DNA of 64,000 bases, taken from Aporrectodea caliginosa (lineage: Eukaryota > Annelida > Clitellata > Crassiclitellata > Lumbricidae). Every line of letters begins with the position of its first letter. Positions within the stretch are counted from its first letter, which is position 1. Positions 24,810-36,240 of the stretch are shown piece after piece. Both the position numbers and the translations under genes were made by a program. The DNA lies in NCBI GenBank assembly GCA_020284085.1, contig JACEVL010000291.1:238242-302241 (forward strand). Reading direction: 5' to 3'. The notes beneath the pieces were generated by a model that was given only the letters and a program-made list of their open reading frames with translations, made no database searches and was not told the origin of the DNA.

Positions 24810-25935
24810 CTCGGGCTAGCACGCTCCGGACACGAGGAACCTAAAATGGCGTGGCACCCGTTTAAAAGTTCAAGCGGTGGCGAAGGATCTCAGCCGATCA
24901 GTTTATTGAAAACTGAGCAGGGTCGAGGACTCGCTGATATACGGACGCTATATAAAAACGTGTATATAAATATGTTTTAACCAAAAACGTTTTACGAATG
25001 GACGGACTACTGTGCAACTCACTAACGACTGTTTTGCAACTTTCGTCGTTTCATTACTTCTAGATGGATTCAGTTACGCAACACTGAACCAATGTCTTTG
25101 AAACGGAGTAGACCCCCGACTACGATGAAGAGGTTCCAAAGGAATGTATTGTTAAGCAACTATGACATCATGTGGGGGAGTGTGCCATGACGTATGGAGT
25201 GGGAATCAGAACTGCCGTCAACAAGGAGAGAGGAGGAGAAAGAGTAGGAGAAGGAGTAGATGGAGATGGAGATGGAAGAGAAGGAGAAGGGAAGAGGAGA
25301 AGAGAGAGCGGGAGGAAAGAAGTGGGTGGAGAAGAAGGAGGAGGAGGGAGAAGGATAAGAATAAAAAAAAAAAGAAGCAGAAGTAGAAAATGACGAAGAA
25401 GAAGAAGAAGAAGAAGAAAATGAGGTGTTAAGTAAAGGTTTTATTGTGACACACACCTCTGCCAATATCAGTCTTCAGGAACTCAAGACTCAAGACTTCT
25501 TTCGGCTGAATGGCAAACGCAAGATGAATCCAACAACCTCTGACAAACGTTCCACACGAGTCATCACTGTCACAAGAACAGGGATTGAACCGAGAAAACA
25601 GGCACATACTGCAAAATGCATGGTGTAGACAATAGCTAAATATGATTCCGCTATGAATCACGAACGTACTTAAGTGTAAGACGCTGGTTGGCCATGAAAA
25701 GATCAGCCGTACGATTGTTTTCTTCTGAATTTAACCACAATTTCAAGTCATGACGACATCTCTATACGCTAGGCTTAACCCCATGCAAATCATCGTGGCC
25801 TTTCTGGCATTTCACGCTAGTGCCAGCGCTGCCCATAATTACTATGGCCTGAATTTATATAGCGCCATGATTGATGACCATTGCCAAATGTGCGTGAGCT
25901 TCTAAGAGAAGCAGACAACTTCCTGTCGCGTGAGG
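24810..25935. repeat. Upstream duplicated module, copy b
   Basis: Same order as 11090-12240, with a short polypurine tract at 25220-25425, then CACACACCTCTGCCAATATC, CACGAGTCATCACTGTCACA and the small open frame at 25782-25904. Confidence 0.6.
25782..25904 (+). CDS. Small repeated open frame, 40 codons, copy b
   Basis: Reads MQIIVAFLAFHASASAAHNY then YGLNLYSAMIDDHCQMCVSF, stop TAA. The N-terminus looks like a short signal peptide with an A-S-A-S-A cleavage-like end. The copies at 27970 and 54023 keep the frame despite indels of 3 or 6 bases. The central AATTTATATAGCGCC also resembles a reversed LINE/SINE tail, so coding status is doubtful. Confidence 0.22.
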
Positions 25936-26061
25936 AAGTCGACGACAACGACGAAAGGGCATCATCATCATGATAATGTCGTCGTCGTCGTCGAGATGGA
26001 ACAATGACGGACGAAAGCCAGTCCTCACTGAGCCAGCAACAACAACGCCACTCGAACGAGG

Positions 26062-26980
26062 TGTAACGAGACACCATTCAGGCGAGCGGTGAAAGTGACA
26101 CGAGTCGTGGCATTCATAAGACGCCGGGGGGTGCATGCCTCCGACGATGAAGCGATTCAGCAGGCGAGCGATGAAAGTGACACGCGGCAAAGTGACACGA
26201 GGTGGCGTTAATGAGGCGTGGGGAGGGCAGAACCCTGGACGCTGCAAGGGAATACATATAGAGGATATAGAACTCAGAGGGACACTCTTACTTTTACTTT
26301 TGACTTCGGACTTGGAGCGGAGAGGTGGCCGAGAGCTGGGCAGAGCTATCGAGCGAAGCAGCATCCAAGGGAGTAGAGTCCGTCAGATTCAGAGACTGAC
26401 GAAGGAACGATCTGGGAAGGAGGCCGTGCGAGGCAGGCAGTGAGATAGCCTGTAGTAAGATCGAACTAGGATCGCTACTTATAAGTTCCGTGAAGTTAAC
26501 GTACGCCTTTGTGGCTTAATTAAATTCATATCTAATCAAACACAGTTCGTCGTGAGTCTTCTTTAGAAAGTTAGGCACGCTTTATCAATAGGTGCAATTA
26601 AAAGAACAAGTGAGAAGAAGGTCGACCTCGCCACTCAGCAAACACACGACAGGCGACCTTCAATCACGACATTGGCGCAGTCGACAGGATTTCAATCGAG
26701 GACGTCACGACCAGCAGCGGAACCAGGAACGGAAGAACCTCAACAGATCGGGACCAGCGGCGGATACAACCCTTCGCAACTGGAAAAGACGAGTGCCGGA
26801 ATCCGAGGACAAAGGACTCGAACGGACCGACAGCAACAGGCAAGGACGAGGAGACGAGGAACAAGAGTGCCAGCAGACGACCGGCCATCGCTAGCAACGA
26901 CGGACGGGAGTGGCAACGGAGGACAGCGGAGCAACCAAGATATCAAAAGACGGAGCACGCTCGACGTACACAGAGGGTAA
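26062..26980 (+). mobile_element. LTR-retroelement-like fragment: putative LTR, primer-binding site and leader
   Basis: This 1.2 kb segment is inserted between module copies. TGTAACGAGACACC at 26062 and ATCACGACA ending at 26671 could bound a ~610 bp LTR. It is followed at 26673 by TGGCGCAGTCGACAGGAT, which resembles the tRNA-type primer-binding sites of some Ty3/gypsy elements. An Arg/Gln/Thr-rich frame follows and ends near a consensus splice donor (AGAGGGTAAGT, 26970-26980). No gag, protease or reverse transcriptase and no second LTR are present. Confidence 0.4.
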
Positions 26981-27179
26981 GTCCTTACTGGTAGTCGTGG
27001 AAATCTGTGAGATTGCGGTTGAGGTCTGGATAGGGATTGGCGTGCGAATAGCCGAGGCTTTTGCGTAGCGCCCTTTTCTTATTGCTGTTCTTGTTGTGTG
27101 CGTGGTAGGATTGTTGTTGCTTGTATGGTAGAATTTTGAGGCCTTGAGAAATTTATAAGATTTACATTTACATTTATAT

Positions 27180-28140
27180 CTACCGTTTTGCAACATTCGT
27201 CATTTCATTACTTCATGAGAAATTCAGTTACGCTACAGTGAACCAGTCTTTGAAATGGCATATACACCGCCGACTGGCTAAAAAGAGATTCGGTATGAAA
27301 GTACTGTTTAGCAACTATGATTATAATGTGACGAAGGCCCTCGAGCCGCGAGGTGTAGATATGAGTTCTGCCATCAGCATGGTCGGAGACAGAGAGAGGA
27401 AGAAGGAGGAGAAGATGGAGTAGCAGGAGGAGGAAGAGGAGATGGAGTAGAAGGAGGAGGAACAGATTGAGGAGAATGATATAGAGAGGGAGGTGCAGGA
27501 GAAGGAGAAGGAGATGGTGAGATAGGATAAAGAGAAGGGGAGGAGAAGAAGGAAGAGGAGACGAAGAAGAAGACGAGGAGGAAGAGGAGGTGGAGGAGGA
27601 AGAAGAATTCTTAAGTAACCGTTTAATTATGACACCTCTCTCAATATCTGCGTGCTAGAGAAATTCGAGGCATCTTTCGACTGAATCACAAACACGACAA
27701 AACGAATCCCCAGACAACATTTCCACACGAGTCAACACTGTCACAAGAACAGGAATTGAAGCTAGAATAAAGATATGAAAGGCATACGTGTATGGTTTAG
27801 CTAAGTATAACTACTAATTATATTGTTAACCGCAAAAGTGTAAGACGTTGGTTGGCCTTGAACAGTTCAGATGTAGCCAACGTTTGTTTTCTTATGAATA
27901 TAACCATGATTGGTATACCCTCTCCAATTTCAAGTCATAGCGACACCTCTGCACCCTGGGCTTAACCCCATGCAAATCATCGTGGCATTTCTGGCATTTC
28001 ACGCCAGAGCTGCCGCCCATTATTACTATTGCCTGAATTTATATAGCGCAACGATTAATGACCATTGTCTCCCGTGCATGAGAATCAGACAACTTCCGAC
28101 TTCATCGTATAGACAGACAACAATAAAGATGTAGGCATAA
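27180..28140. repeat. Upstream duplicated module, copy b'
   Basis: A further copy of the polypurine module directly after the LTR-like fragment: CGTTTTGCAACATTCGTCATT at its start, a GGA-rich tract at 27385-27612, then the shared CACACGAGTCAACACTGTCA and TTGGTTGGCC words. Confidence 0.6.
27970..28134 (+). CDS. Small repeated open frame, 54 codons, copy b'
   Basis: Homologue of 25782-25904: MQIIVAFLAFHARAAAHYYY, then LYSATINDHC. It differs by in-frame indels near the putative signal-peptide end and runs on to a TAG at 28134, preceded by AATAAAGATG. Possible terminal exon or repeat relic. Confidence 0.22.
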   Translation: MQIIVAFLAFHARAAAHYYYCLNLYSATINDHCLPCMRIRQLPTSSYRQTTIKM

Positions 28141-28310
28141 TTATTAGCAGGGCTGTCGACAGAAATTCCGGGCCCCTAGGCAAAGCAGTCACGAGCCCCT
28201 AACTATCCTTAGACTTTATGAGAACATTGTTTAAAAAAACAATCTGAAATAATAATAGTGCGGGTACAGCCCTACAAAATAATATTTATATATGTAACTA
28301 TTGTAGTTAA

Positions 28311-30406
28311 CACTAGAAGTACTGAGAAATCGAACTTCCTAGAAGCACCAAGGGGGTCATTTTGACCCTAAATAATTTATAATGCAAAGTCAATTGCAAA
28401 TTCAATGAAATTGACTATCAACTTTATTAACATAAATTACATGAGCATAAACAAGTGTAATAAGTAAGTTGGAATGGAATAATAGGAGATCCTCTCCTCT
28501 CACCAGATCTCCTATCCTCTCGCCAGACCTCCTCCGCACTCACTAAATCTACTATCCACTCACCAGATCTCCTATCCTCTCACCAAATTTCCTATCCTCT
28601 CACCAGATCTCACCCTATCTTCTCGCCAAATCTTCTATCATCTCACCAGAGTTCTTATCCTCTCACCAGACCTCATCCTATCTTCTCACCAAATCTCTTA
28701 TCCTCTCACCTCAGATCTCTCCTCTCATCAGATCTTTTCTCCTCTCGCCAGATCTTCTATCTGCTCATCAGATCTCCTCTCCTTTCACCAGAAAACTCTC
28801 CTATCTTATCACCTGATCTCCTATCCTCTGGCCAGATCTTCTCTTCTCTGACCAGATATTCCTTCCTCTCACCAGATCTCCTTTCCTCTTTCCAAATATC
28901 GTCTTCTCTCACCAGATCTCTCTCTCCTCTCAACGGATCTACTCTGCTCTCACCAGATCTCTCTCCACTCACCAGATCTCCTCTCCTCTCACCAGATATC
29001 CTCTCACCAAGTCATCCTTCTTCTCGCCAGATCACCTATCCTCTCACTTGATCTCCTCTCACCAGATCTACTCACCCCTCTCACCTGATCTCATATTCTT
29101 TCACTAGATCTCTCCTCTGACCACATCTTCTTTCTCCCACTAGATCTCCTCTCCTCTCACCAGATATCCTCTCACCAAGTCATCCTTCTTCTCGCCAGAT
29201 CCCCTATCCTCTCACTTGATCTCCTCTCCTCTCACCTGATCTCATATCCTTTCACTAGATCTCTCCTCTGACCACATCTTCTTTCTCCCACCAGATATCT
29301 TCTTCTCTCACCAGATCTTCTCTCACCAGATCTGTTCTTTTCTCACCAGATCTCTTCTCTCAAGATCTCCTTTCCTCTAACCAGATCTCCGCTCCTCTCA
29401 TCAAATTATCCTTCTCGCCAGATCTCCTATCCTCTCACTTGATCTCCTCTCCTCTCGCCAGATCTACTATCCTCTGGCTAGATCTCTCCTCTGACCAGAT
29501 CTACTTTCCGTTCACCAGATCGCCTATCCTCTCATCAGATCTCCTATCCTCTCACCAGATCTCCTCTTCTCTCCCCAGATCTTCTTTCCCATCGCCAAAT
29601 GTCCTCTCCTCTCGCCAGATCTCTAATTCTCTCGCCAGATCTCCTATCCTCTCGCTTGATCTCCTCCTCTCGCCAGATCTACTATCCTCTGGCCAGATCT
29701 CTCCTCTGACCAGATCTACTTTCCTCTCACCAGATCGCCTATCCTCTCATCAGATCTCCTATCCTCTCACCAGATCTCTTCTCTCCCAGATCTTCTTTCC
29801 CATCGCCAAATGACCTCTCCTCTCGCTTAAGATCTCTAATTCTCTCGCCAGATCTCCTATCCTCTCACCTGATCTCCTCTTCTCTCACCTGATCTCTCTT
29901 CTCTCACCAGATCTCATCTCTCCTCTCCCCAGATCTCGTATCTTGTCACCAGATCTCCTATTCTCTCATCTGATCTTCTCTCCTCTGACCAGATCTTCTT
30001 TCCTTTCATCAGATCGCCCTCCTCTCACCAAATCTCCTCTTCTCTCACCAGATCTGATCCTATCCTCTCACCAGATCTCCTCTCCTCTCACCAGATCTCC
30101 TCTCTTCTCACATTTATTACGTAATTAGCTTTGATATATAACATTATTGAATAAAAAAACAAGAAATGCGTAAGCCTGATATGCAAGTACTGATACAGGG
30201 GTCAGATTGACCCCTTGGTGCTTAAAGGTAGAACAGCAAAAATCTCAGAAATTGTTAATCCCCCGAGTTCAAATTTTGGCAGAGGGTATACCCTACAAAG
30301 TTAGGAAAAGTCATGAAATTACAGGTCTCTGGCTATATCTGGGGCCGAGGTGCGTTCCGCTAAAAACCAAAAGGGGTCAGATTGACCCCCTTCGGTGCTT
30401 CTAGTG
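28311..30406. mobile_element. piggyBac-like non-autonomous transposon carrying a minisatellite
   Basis: Bounded by TTAA on both sides (28307-28310 and 30407-30410). Ends are CACTAGAAGTACTGAG on the left and the complement of CACTAGAAGCACCGAA on the right. GAAGCACCAAGGGGGTCA-type sequence with GGGTCA..TGACCC hairpins is repeated near both ends, including an internal right copy at 30195-30226. TTAA targets and CACTAGAAG-type ends fit the piggyBac superfamily. No transposase is present; the interior is mostly the minisatellite. Confidence 0.7.
28487..30112. repeat. Minisatellite, ~20 bp unit, about 80 copies
   Basis: Degenerate tandem repeats of CTCCTATCCTCTCACCAGAT over 1.6 kb, with unit lengths of roughly 14-20 bp and local higher-order repeats (for example about 29150-29290 resembles 28985-29135). 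The open frames within it, on both strands, are artefacts of the repeat period. Confidence 0.9.
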
Positions 30407-31054
30407 TTAAGTGTCCGTAATATTATAATTTTAAAAGGCATAAATCATAAACTTTGTATAACTGATTATAATATTTTTCATAAGTTGATTGCTGGGCCCA
30501 GCCTGGTCCCTAAAGTCGCCGGGCCATTGGCGCATTTAGGGGGTGGTTTTACGGGTTCAACTAACCCCCAAATAAGTTTCCCCAAATTTGTTATATGCTT
30601 TTACATGGGAAATACCCTAAAATCGTAGTTTTGCTCCAATGGAACCCCGAAATCTTAAAACCTCCTCCGAAAGTTTTTCCTGGCTTCGCCCATGCGCCGG
30701 GCCCCTGGGTTTTTGCCCCCAGCTATATTCTGCATCGTGTATTTGTAGTCTACTCACACGCAGATTGACAACCAGAATATTATTATTGAACGTCTTCTTG
30801 AACAGTACCTTCGCATGGATACGAACGATGCCAACTGAAACAACCAAAACAATTACTGCTTGTAATGAAAGAAACTTGGCAGATTACTAAAGATATGCAC
30901 CCAGTCAGACGATCACACTACTGTAAACATGGCGCGGATTGCTTATAATACTATCAGAGCATTTAAAATATTACGAGAATCCGTGATTATTTCCAGCAAC
31001 ACGACCTATAGGCCTACAATGCAATTGGCCAAATATGACCGCGCGCGCTATCTA

Positions 31055-31866
31055 CACTGTGTCCACGATAAAGTAGACCCCTAGACTTTGTTAAATATCT
31101 TGGTCAATTGTACTACTATAGGTACTAAATTTTGTGCACATGAACTTCAGTCTATTCTATCTAAACCCTGCAAATTTTATTACAATTGATGCAACGGTTA
31201 CGATGATATACCATTATGAAATTGGGTGGTTCAGGAACCAAGTTACCAACACGTAAAACGCATCGACAGATGCGTGCGCGGCTGATCATCCTGACTCAGC
31301 ACCAGTTCTCCGACAGCATTGATATTTGTTTGCGTCCATGGTTTTGTTTGCGTCTCGTGGTTTCCTTGCAACTGATCCGGTTGTGGCAATCTTTTTTAAC
31401 AGCTTGCTGACACCAGCTAGGGACCAATTTTTCATTGAAATTCTGTAATGAGTCTCCTACGCCATACCCCTTCGTCTCTCTCAACTCCTTGATTAAAATC
31501 TTGTCCTCTGCACTGAAAACCATTTCTTTACAACAAACTACTGTTACTGTTACTGTTACTGTTACGTAAAACAGGTCTCGTAGTCTAATTGTTTCCGAAA
31601 ATGACGCTTATAAACAACAGCCTATCCCTGCGGTAGCCAGAAAAATGACGTAATTCTATGCGTTTTACGTGTTGGTAACTTGGTTCCTGAACCACCCAAT
31701 TTCATAAGGGTATATCATCGTAACCGTTGCATCAATTGTAATAAAATTTGCAGGGTTTAGACAGAATAGATTGAAGTTCATGTGCACCAAATTTAGTACC
31801 TATAGTAGTACAATTGACCAAGATATTTAACAAAGTCTAGGGGTCTACTTTATCGTGGACACAGTG
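31055..31866. mobile_element. mariner/Tc1-type foldback element with 209 bp inverted ends
   Basis: Left arm 31055-31263 and right arm 31658-31866 are near-perfect reverse complements beginning CACTGTGTCCACGATAAAGT, flanked by TA on both sides. The interior on the minus strand (about 31523-31296) encodes MVFSAEDKILIKELRETKGY, like the N-terminal helix-turn-helix start of mariner-type transposases, then degenerates. Non-autonomous. The empty site in module copy a confirms the boundaries. Confidence 0.85.
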
Positions 31867-32200
31867 TATAAGACTTTGTAACTGTTTGTTACTGCTCAGG
31901 CCAACGCTGGATGATATGGTTAATAGGCCTATTGCTCATTTTGCTCTCTTATCTTTTCTCGCTAAGTGTCCGCACGATAGGCGCAGATATGTTAACTACC
32001 ATTTGGACTTTCGATACCAATGAGAAGTTATTTATTATGAAGATATGACAGCTGCAGTGTAGGCTAAACGCTTTTGCTCGGCTTAAAACCTCATCTTAGA
32101 CCGCCATTTATAAAATGACGCCAGCATATTAGATAGGTTGTGAATCAGAATGTAAACGTGTTTCGCTATTTGCGAGTGACCTTAATGTGGTTGACAAAGC

Positions 32201-32248
32201 CTTCCCCTCAATACGAATTAAGCATACTTAATTCGTATCGAGGGGAAG
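32201..32248. repeat. Hairpin, 22 bp arms, 4 bp loop, one mismatch
   Basis: CTTCCCCTCAATACGAATTA at 32201 with AG following is reverse-complemented at 32227-32248; loop CATA. Module copy a has only the right half (13071-13092). Confidence 0.9.
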
Positions 32249-32729
32249 GCGAGAGGTGGGAGGAGGGATTGGGGATGAGCTGAGGGATTGTGGAGGAAAT
32301 GGGGAGGAGTGGATTGGTGACCGCCACTTTGTGGGGTAAAGTTAGCCCTTGGTTTCCATACACTACATTTACTCAAAGCGGGTTAACGTAGACTCCCCTA
32401 AAGCTACGTTGCTGGTAATTATAGACGATCGGCTTTCCGTCCAAGTCCTGAACGCCAAGGAAGTAAAAGTAATCATCGAATGGACTTCTGAGAAGGAGTA
32501 TACGACTTGACATGGTTTCAGTTGCAGCTGACGGCGCTACAGAAGTCATCAGATTAGATAAGATTACATCAGATAAGATCAGATTAGATCACATTAGATC
32601 AGATTATATCAGGCAGAGCAGATGAATTTACATTACACTATATATAGTGTCTCCAGATTGATTTCCCAGGTCACTAGGCTACCAATGTTATTCTCGTCTA
32701 CTATCTACATGTACGTACACGTATCATAG

Positions 32730-33054
32730 GTCGGAGGTTCTCAATCCCTTCTATACCTCACACCCTGGAAAATGTTTGACCAATGTTCGCACCCCATACA
32801 AAATTACTATCACATTTCAAGACGCATACACGAAATTTCTACTACTGAAACTTATGCTTACAAGCCTTTGGCTAGCCTTACAGGTTACAATATTACACGG
32901 TCTTGCCCATACTTATCTTTACGACAGCTCAGACAATTTTTAATGTATTATAAATGCAGTCTTTTAATTGACACTAGTCATTCAGTTTTGCCGCACCCCC
33001 CGAAATGACATGTCGCATCCCCTGGAGGTGCGTGCACACCAGTTAGGGAGCCCC
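32730..33054. mobile_element. hAT-type MITE, 325 bp
   Basis: Flanked by the perfect 8 bp duplication TATCATAG (32722-32729 and 33055-33062). Ends GGAGGTTCTCAATCCC and the complement of AGTTAGGGAGCCCC resemble the GGTTCTCAA-type ends common in hAT MITEs. No coding capacity. Confidence 0.7.
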
Positions 33055-33082
33055 TATCATAGGTAAACACTTACATAAGCCC

Positions 33083-33379
33083 ATGTATATATACAAGGCA
33101 AGCCAGGGCAAATTCTCTGGTAAAAAAGCCTTTGCCCTGGTCGTTGCCCTGCCACAAGGCTGCTTGAATTTTAACCATGCCGAGAATATTATTTGGGTAT
33201 TGATCGCCTCTGCACTGTTTACTCTTTACTTGTATTACTGCGCTGGCTATCGGAAGAAGCCCTGGTTACAAAATTTATATAGCACAACGCGTAAAGATCA
33301 TTGTCAACTGTGCGTGAGCTTTTCAGTGAAGCTGCAACTTCCTACTCCATCGTACAGGAAGACAACTCCTACTGAATAA
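33083..33379 (+). CDS. Small repeated open frame, 98 codons, diverged copy
   Basis: The C-terminal third (LQNLYSTTRKDHCQLCVSFS) matches the small frames at 25782 and 54023. The preceding part has a hydrophobic stretch, IIWVLIASALFTLYLYYCAG, that could be a membrane segment. AATAAAGATAT overlaps the stop codon at 33377. Function unknown; it may be a chance frame in a repeated module. Confidence 0.2.
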   Translation: MYIYKASQGKFSGKKAFALVVALPQGCLNFNHAENIIWVLIASALFTLYLYYCAGYRKKPWLQNLYSTTRKDHCQLCVSFSVKLQLPTPSYRKTTPTE

Positions 33380-33529
33380 AGATATAAGCATAATATTAAC
33401 TCATGTACGGTCTATAATGCACAATTTGATGGATTATAGGTGGAGCTGTAGCGTTCAGGTGTCCAGCTCGCACATTCATGCTTTCCCTCATGAATAGGGC
33501 TGCCAACTTTTGATTTGGCCAAGCCGATG

Positions 33530-34378
33530 TGGTCAGACGGCTAAGGTGGATGATGTTTAAAGTTAAAATGGCGAGAGAGGTGAGGGGAAGAGAAGGAATT
33601 TCGATATGATTTGTCAAAAGCAGTGTTTTCAGTTTTGAGTAGAAGACCTGTGGAAGGATAGCAAGAGGTAATCGTAATCGTAAACTCGATATTTCTAGAG
33701 CGCCCACAAAAGCGAAATTGCGGGAACCAGCCTATTCACAGGCGCTTAATCAAAACAGAATCAATAGGCAGGGGGTCAAAATCCAGAGAGTCAGGCAGGC
33801 AGACAGTCAGACTGCTAAGGTGGATGATGCTTAGAGTTGAAATGGCGAGGTCATGTGAGGGGACCAAGAAGGAATCGGGATAGGATTTGTGAAAAAGCAG
33901 TGTTTTCAGTTTTGAGTGGAAGACCTGTGGAGAGATAGCAAGAGGTGAGGTTTTGGTGAGTTCGTAGGATATTTAGGATGGATCGGATATTTGTCGTAGC
34001 ACAGGCGGGAGTTTGTTCCAAAGAGGTCATACAGCTATGGCTGTGGAGCTATTTACAAATTTAAGCGATGAGGTGACGGAAGGTCGGCGCAGTGTGAGGG
34101 TTGAAGATGAACGGGTTGAACGAAGAGGTTGGACAGTGAACAACTGACGGAGATAAGGTGAGGGATAGGACTTTATATCCTATTCGTTCAGGAATTTTGA
34201 GCCAGTGAAGTAATTTCAGGATAGTAGTGTTTGGGAGTTTTGGTGACAGCACGGGAAAGGGCATTTTGAATAGCTTGGAGGCGGTTAATTTGGGTGGTAT
34301 CTATGTTGAGGAAGAGAGCATTGCAGTAATCTAACTTGTGCATGAACTATAGATGTGGCGATTGTAGATGTTTTCAAC
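33530..34378 (-). mobile_element. L2/CR1-like LINE 3' fragments, nested/duplicated
   Basis: Minus-strand frames encode the C-terminal end of a LINE protein (LHWLKIPERIGYKVLSLTLS; LDYCNALF just upstream, 34310-34340). The 3' end carries a GGGCGCTCTAG...TTACGATTACGAT tail at about 33670-33735. A ~135 bp stretch is present twice (33530-33664 and 33817-33950), as if one LINE end inserted into another. Confidence 0.6.
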
Positions 34379-34705
34379 AAGAGGAGCCCGTTCTGAGGGA
34401 AGAACCGAGCGATTGAAAAGGCGCGGTTCTGCTTATGTAAAGTAATGTAAATCTTCTAGCTGAGGTACGGGCGAAAAGGACGAGAAGCACATCCCGCTCG
34501 GTAGAGCGGAGGGATCGACGACACGGATCGCCTGCGGTAGGGCAGCAGAACTTGCGAACGTAGACTGGGACAAAGCGTAACAGCGTAAGACCCGGTCTAG
34601 GCACCCCATCCGCTGAGCTGGTAAGCCAACATAGAGTAAGTAGCAGTAATTAAGTCGGGCTGTGATGAAAAAGTGAATGAGGGTGACGCAGAGGCGAAAA
34701 CTGTA
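34379..34705 (-). mobile_element. CR1-like LINE 3' fragment
   Basis: Minus-strand frame with CCPTAGDPCRRSLRSTERDV, the same family as the LINE at 1957-4216 (there CCPTLGAPGRRSLRSTERGV). Inserted next to the preceding LINE fragment and degenerate. Confidence 0.65.
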
Positions 34706-34729
34706 CAGTTACTTTAGAGGGACAGATTT

Positions 34730-35490
34730 TTTGGGAACCGGATTTTTGCATTTTGGGAACCTGATTTTTGCATTTTAGGGGGTGACAGATGGGCCCCAGT
34801 TAAAAACCTAGGGGGACAGTTGCTGATCTCACACGCAGAATTGAAGCATACGTAGAACTTGATAAACGTTGTCATTTCCTATAGGCCTACGTCGACGAAG
34901 TAAATGAGGCTTACAAAAATCTTTAAAGTCTTTTGTCTTTAAAGTCTAAAATTTTTATTCGAACGATGTGAATATGGAACTTTGCGATGAATGGATTCAA
35001 TGGCAAGCATTTTTGAGTCAACTACCGTCAGTGCCAACCAAACCATCGCCTCTCCAAATGTTGCAAATAATGAAGGAATACAATTTGCAATCAGGTTTTC
35101 CGAATATTATGCATTACTCTGCGTATAGCCTATATCTTACACTTCCTGTGTCTAACTGCAGTTACTAGTGAAAGATCGTTTAGTCACTTAAAGCGCATCA
35201 AAAATGCTTTAAGATCTACGATGGGACAAGATAGACTGACAAATTTAACACTTATGAACATTGAGTGTGAAGTTGTACAACAGTTAGATTTTCAGGATTA
35301 TTGTTGACCGTTTTTCTATTGTCAAAGCTTGTCGTAAGCAGTTTTAAATTCATAACTATCTGCTCTATAAGCTTAATTTAAATTTCGTCAACACTTGGCG
35401 TTTTGGTAAATATCCTTAAACATATATTAGGCCTAGTGGCCTACTATACAATTTTGGAACCAGGCCTACAAAATCCGGCCCTGGGTAAGG
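34730..35490 (+). pseudogene. hAT transposase C-terminal remnant
   Basis: From 34968 a frame reads MNMELCDEWIQWQAFLSQLP, continuing to LYLTLPVSNCSY; after a frame change near 35160 it continues ERSFSHLKRIKNALRSTMGQ, DRLTNLTLMNIE and a stop near 35305. This is the hAT dimerisation region. The right end AAAATCCGGCCCTGG (about 35465-35480) could be the hAT terminus; no matching left end was found. Confidence 0.6.
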
Positions 35491-36240
35491 ATTTTGTGAT
35501 TTCGTAGGATGAATCATATATTTGTCGTAATACTGGGGGGAGTTTGTTCCAGAGAGGCGGAACAGTAATGGCTAGAGAGCGATTTGCAAATTTAAGTATT
35601 GAGGTGAAGGATGGACTGCGATGGTGGAAGAGGAACGAGTTGAACGAAGAGGTTGGACGGTGAATATTTGGTGGAGATAGGCGGGCTGGGAGGATTGAAG
35701 TGTGTTGATGGTGAGTTATATGACGTTGTATTCTATTCGTTCAGGAATTTTGAGCCAGTGGAGTCATTTCAGGACAAGAGTGATGTGGTGGTGTTCGGGG
35801 GTTTTGGTGACAGCACGGGCGAGGGCAATCTGGTTGCACAGAGGCGGTTAATGGCTATGGGTGATATCTATGGCTGAAAACGCGAGTCTTTGCTTTCATT
35901 GACCCTGAACTATGGAACCAGCTTCCTCATTTGACTCGTTCCTGTTTATTAACTGGTGGGCCAAGTGCCTCTTTTCGTTGTTCAAGAATTCTTTCTTTTC
36001 TCTGTGATTTCAGCACTGGGAGCGCCTCTGATTGGTGTGCACTGCGAGAGGCGCTATACAAATTGATAGATACAATACAATACAATCTATGTTCAAGAAA
36101 AGACCATTGCAGTAATGTAATTTGGCGTGCACAATAGATTGTAGATGCAGTTTTGAAGTCGAGTATAGGGCGGATTCTACGAAGGTCACGGATGTGCATG
36201 AAGCAAGAGCGGGAAAGATGGGTGATGTGATCGGAAAATC
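35490..36240 (-). mobile_element. L2/CR1-like LINE 3' fragment with nested LINE tail (plus strand, ~35880-36090)
   Basis: Parallel to 33950-34378 on the minus strand (shared GAATTTTGAGCCAGTG, GGTTTTGGTGACAGCACGGG). It is interrupted by a plus-strand LINE 3' end with GGGAGCGCCTCTGATTGG, GAGAGGCGCTATACAAATTG and an (ATACA)n tail at 36065-36088. Confidence 0.6.

Larger units (their letters stand above)
30720..32470. repeat. Upstream duplicated module, second part, copy b (interrupted)
   Basis: Aligns with 12440-13290 on both sides of a mariner-type insertion at 31055-31866. The empty site is CAATCTATAGGACTTTG at about 12754-12770. Confidence 0.65.

Noticed and set aside
29439..29813. Frame with repeated S-P-L-A-R-S-like words suggesting a repetitive protein
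   Set aside because: Pure minisatellite translation.
28487..30112. Regularly spaced repeats resembling a CRISPR array, and open frames on both strands
   Set aside because: Units are contiguous, degenerate and without unique spacers, in an animal genome and inside a TTAA-bounded element; the frames follow the repeat period.
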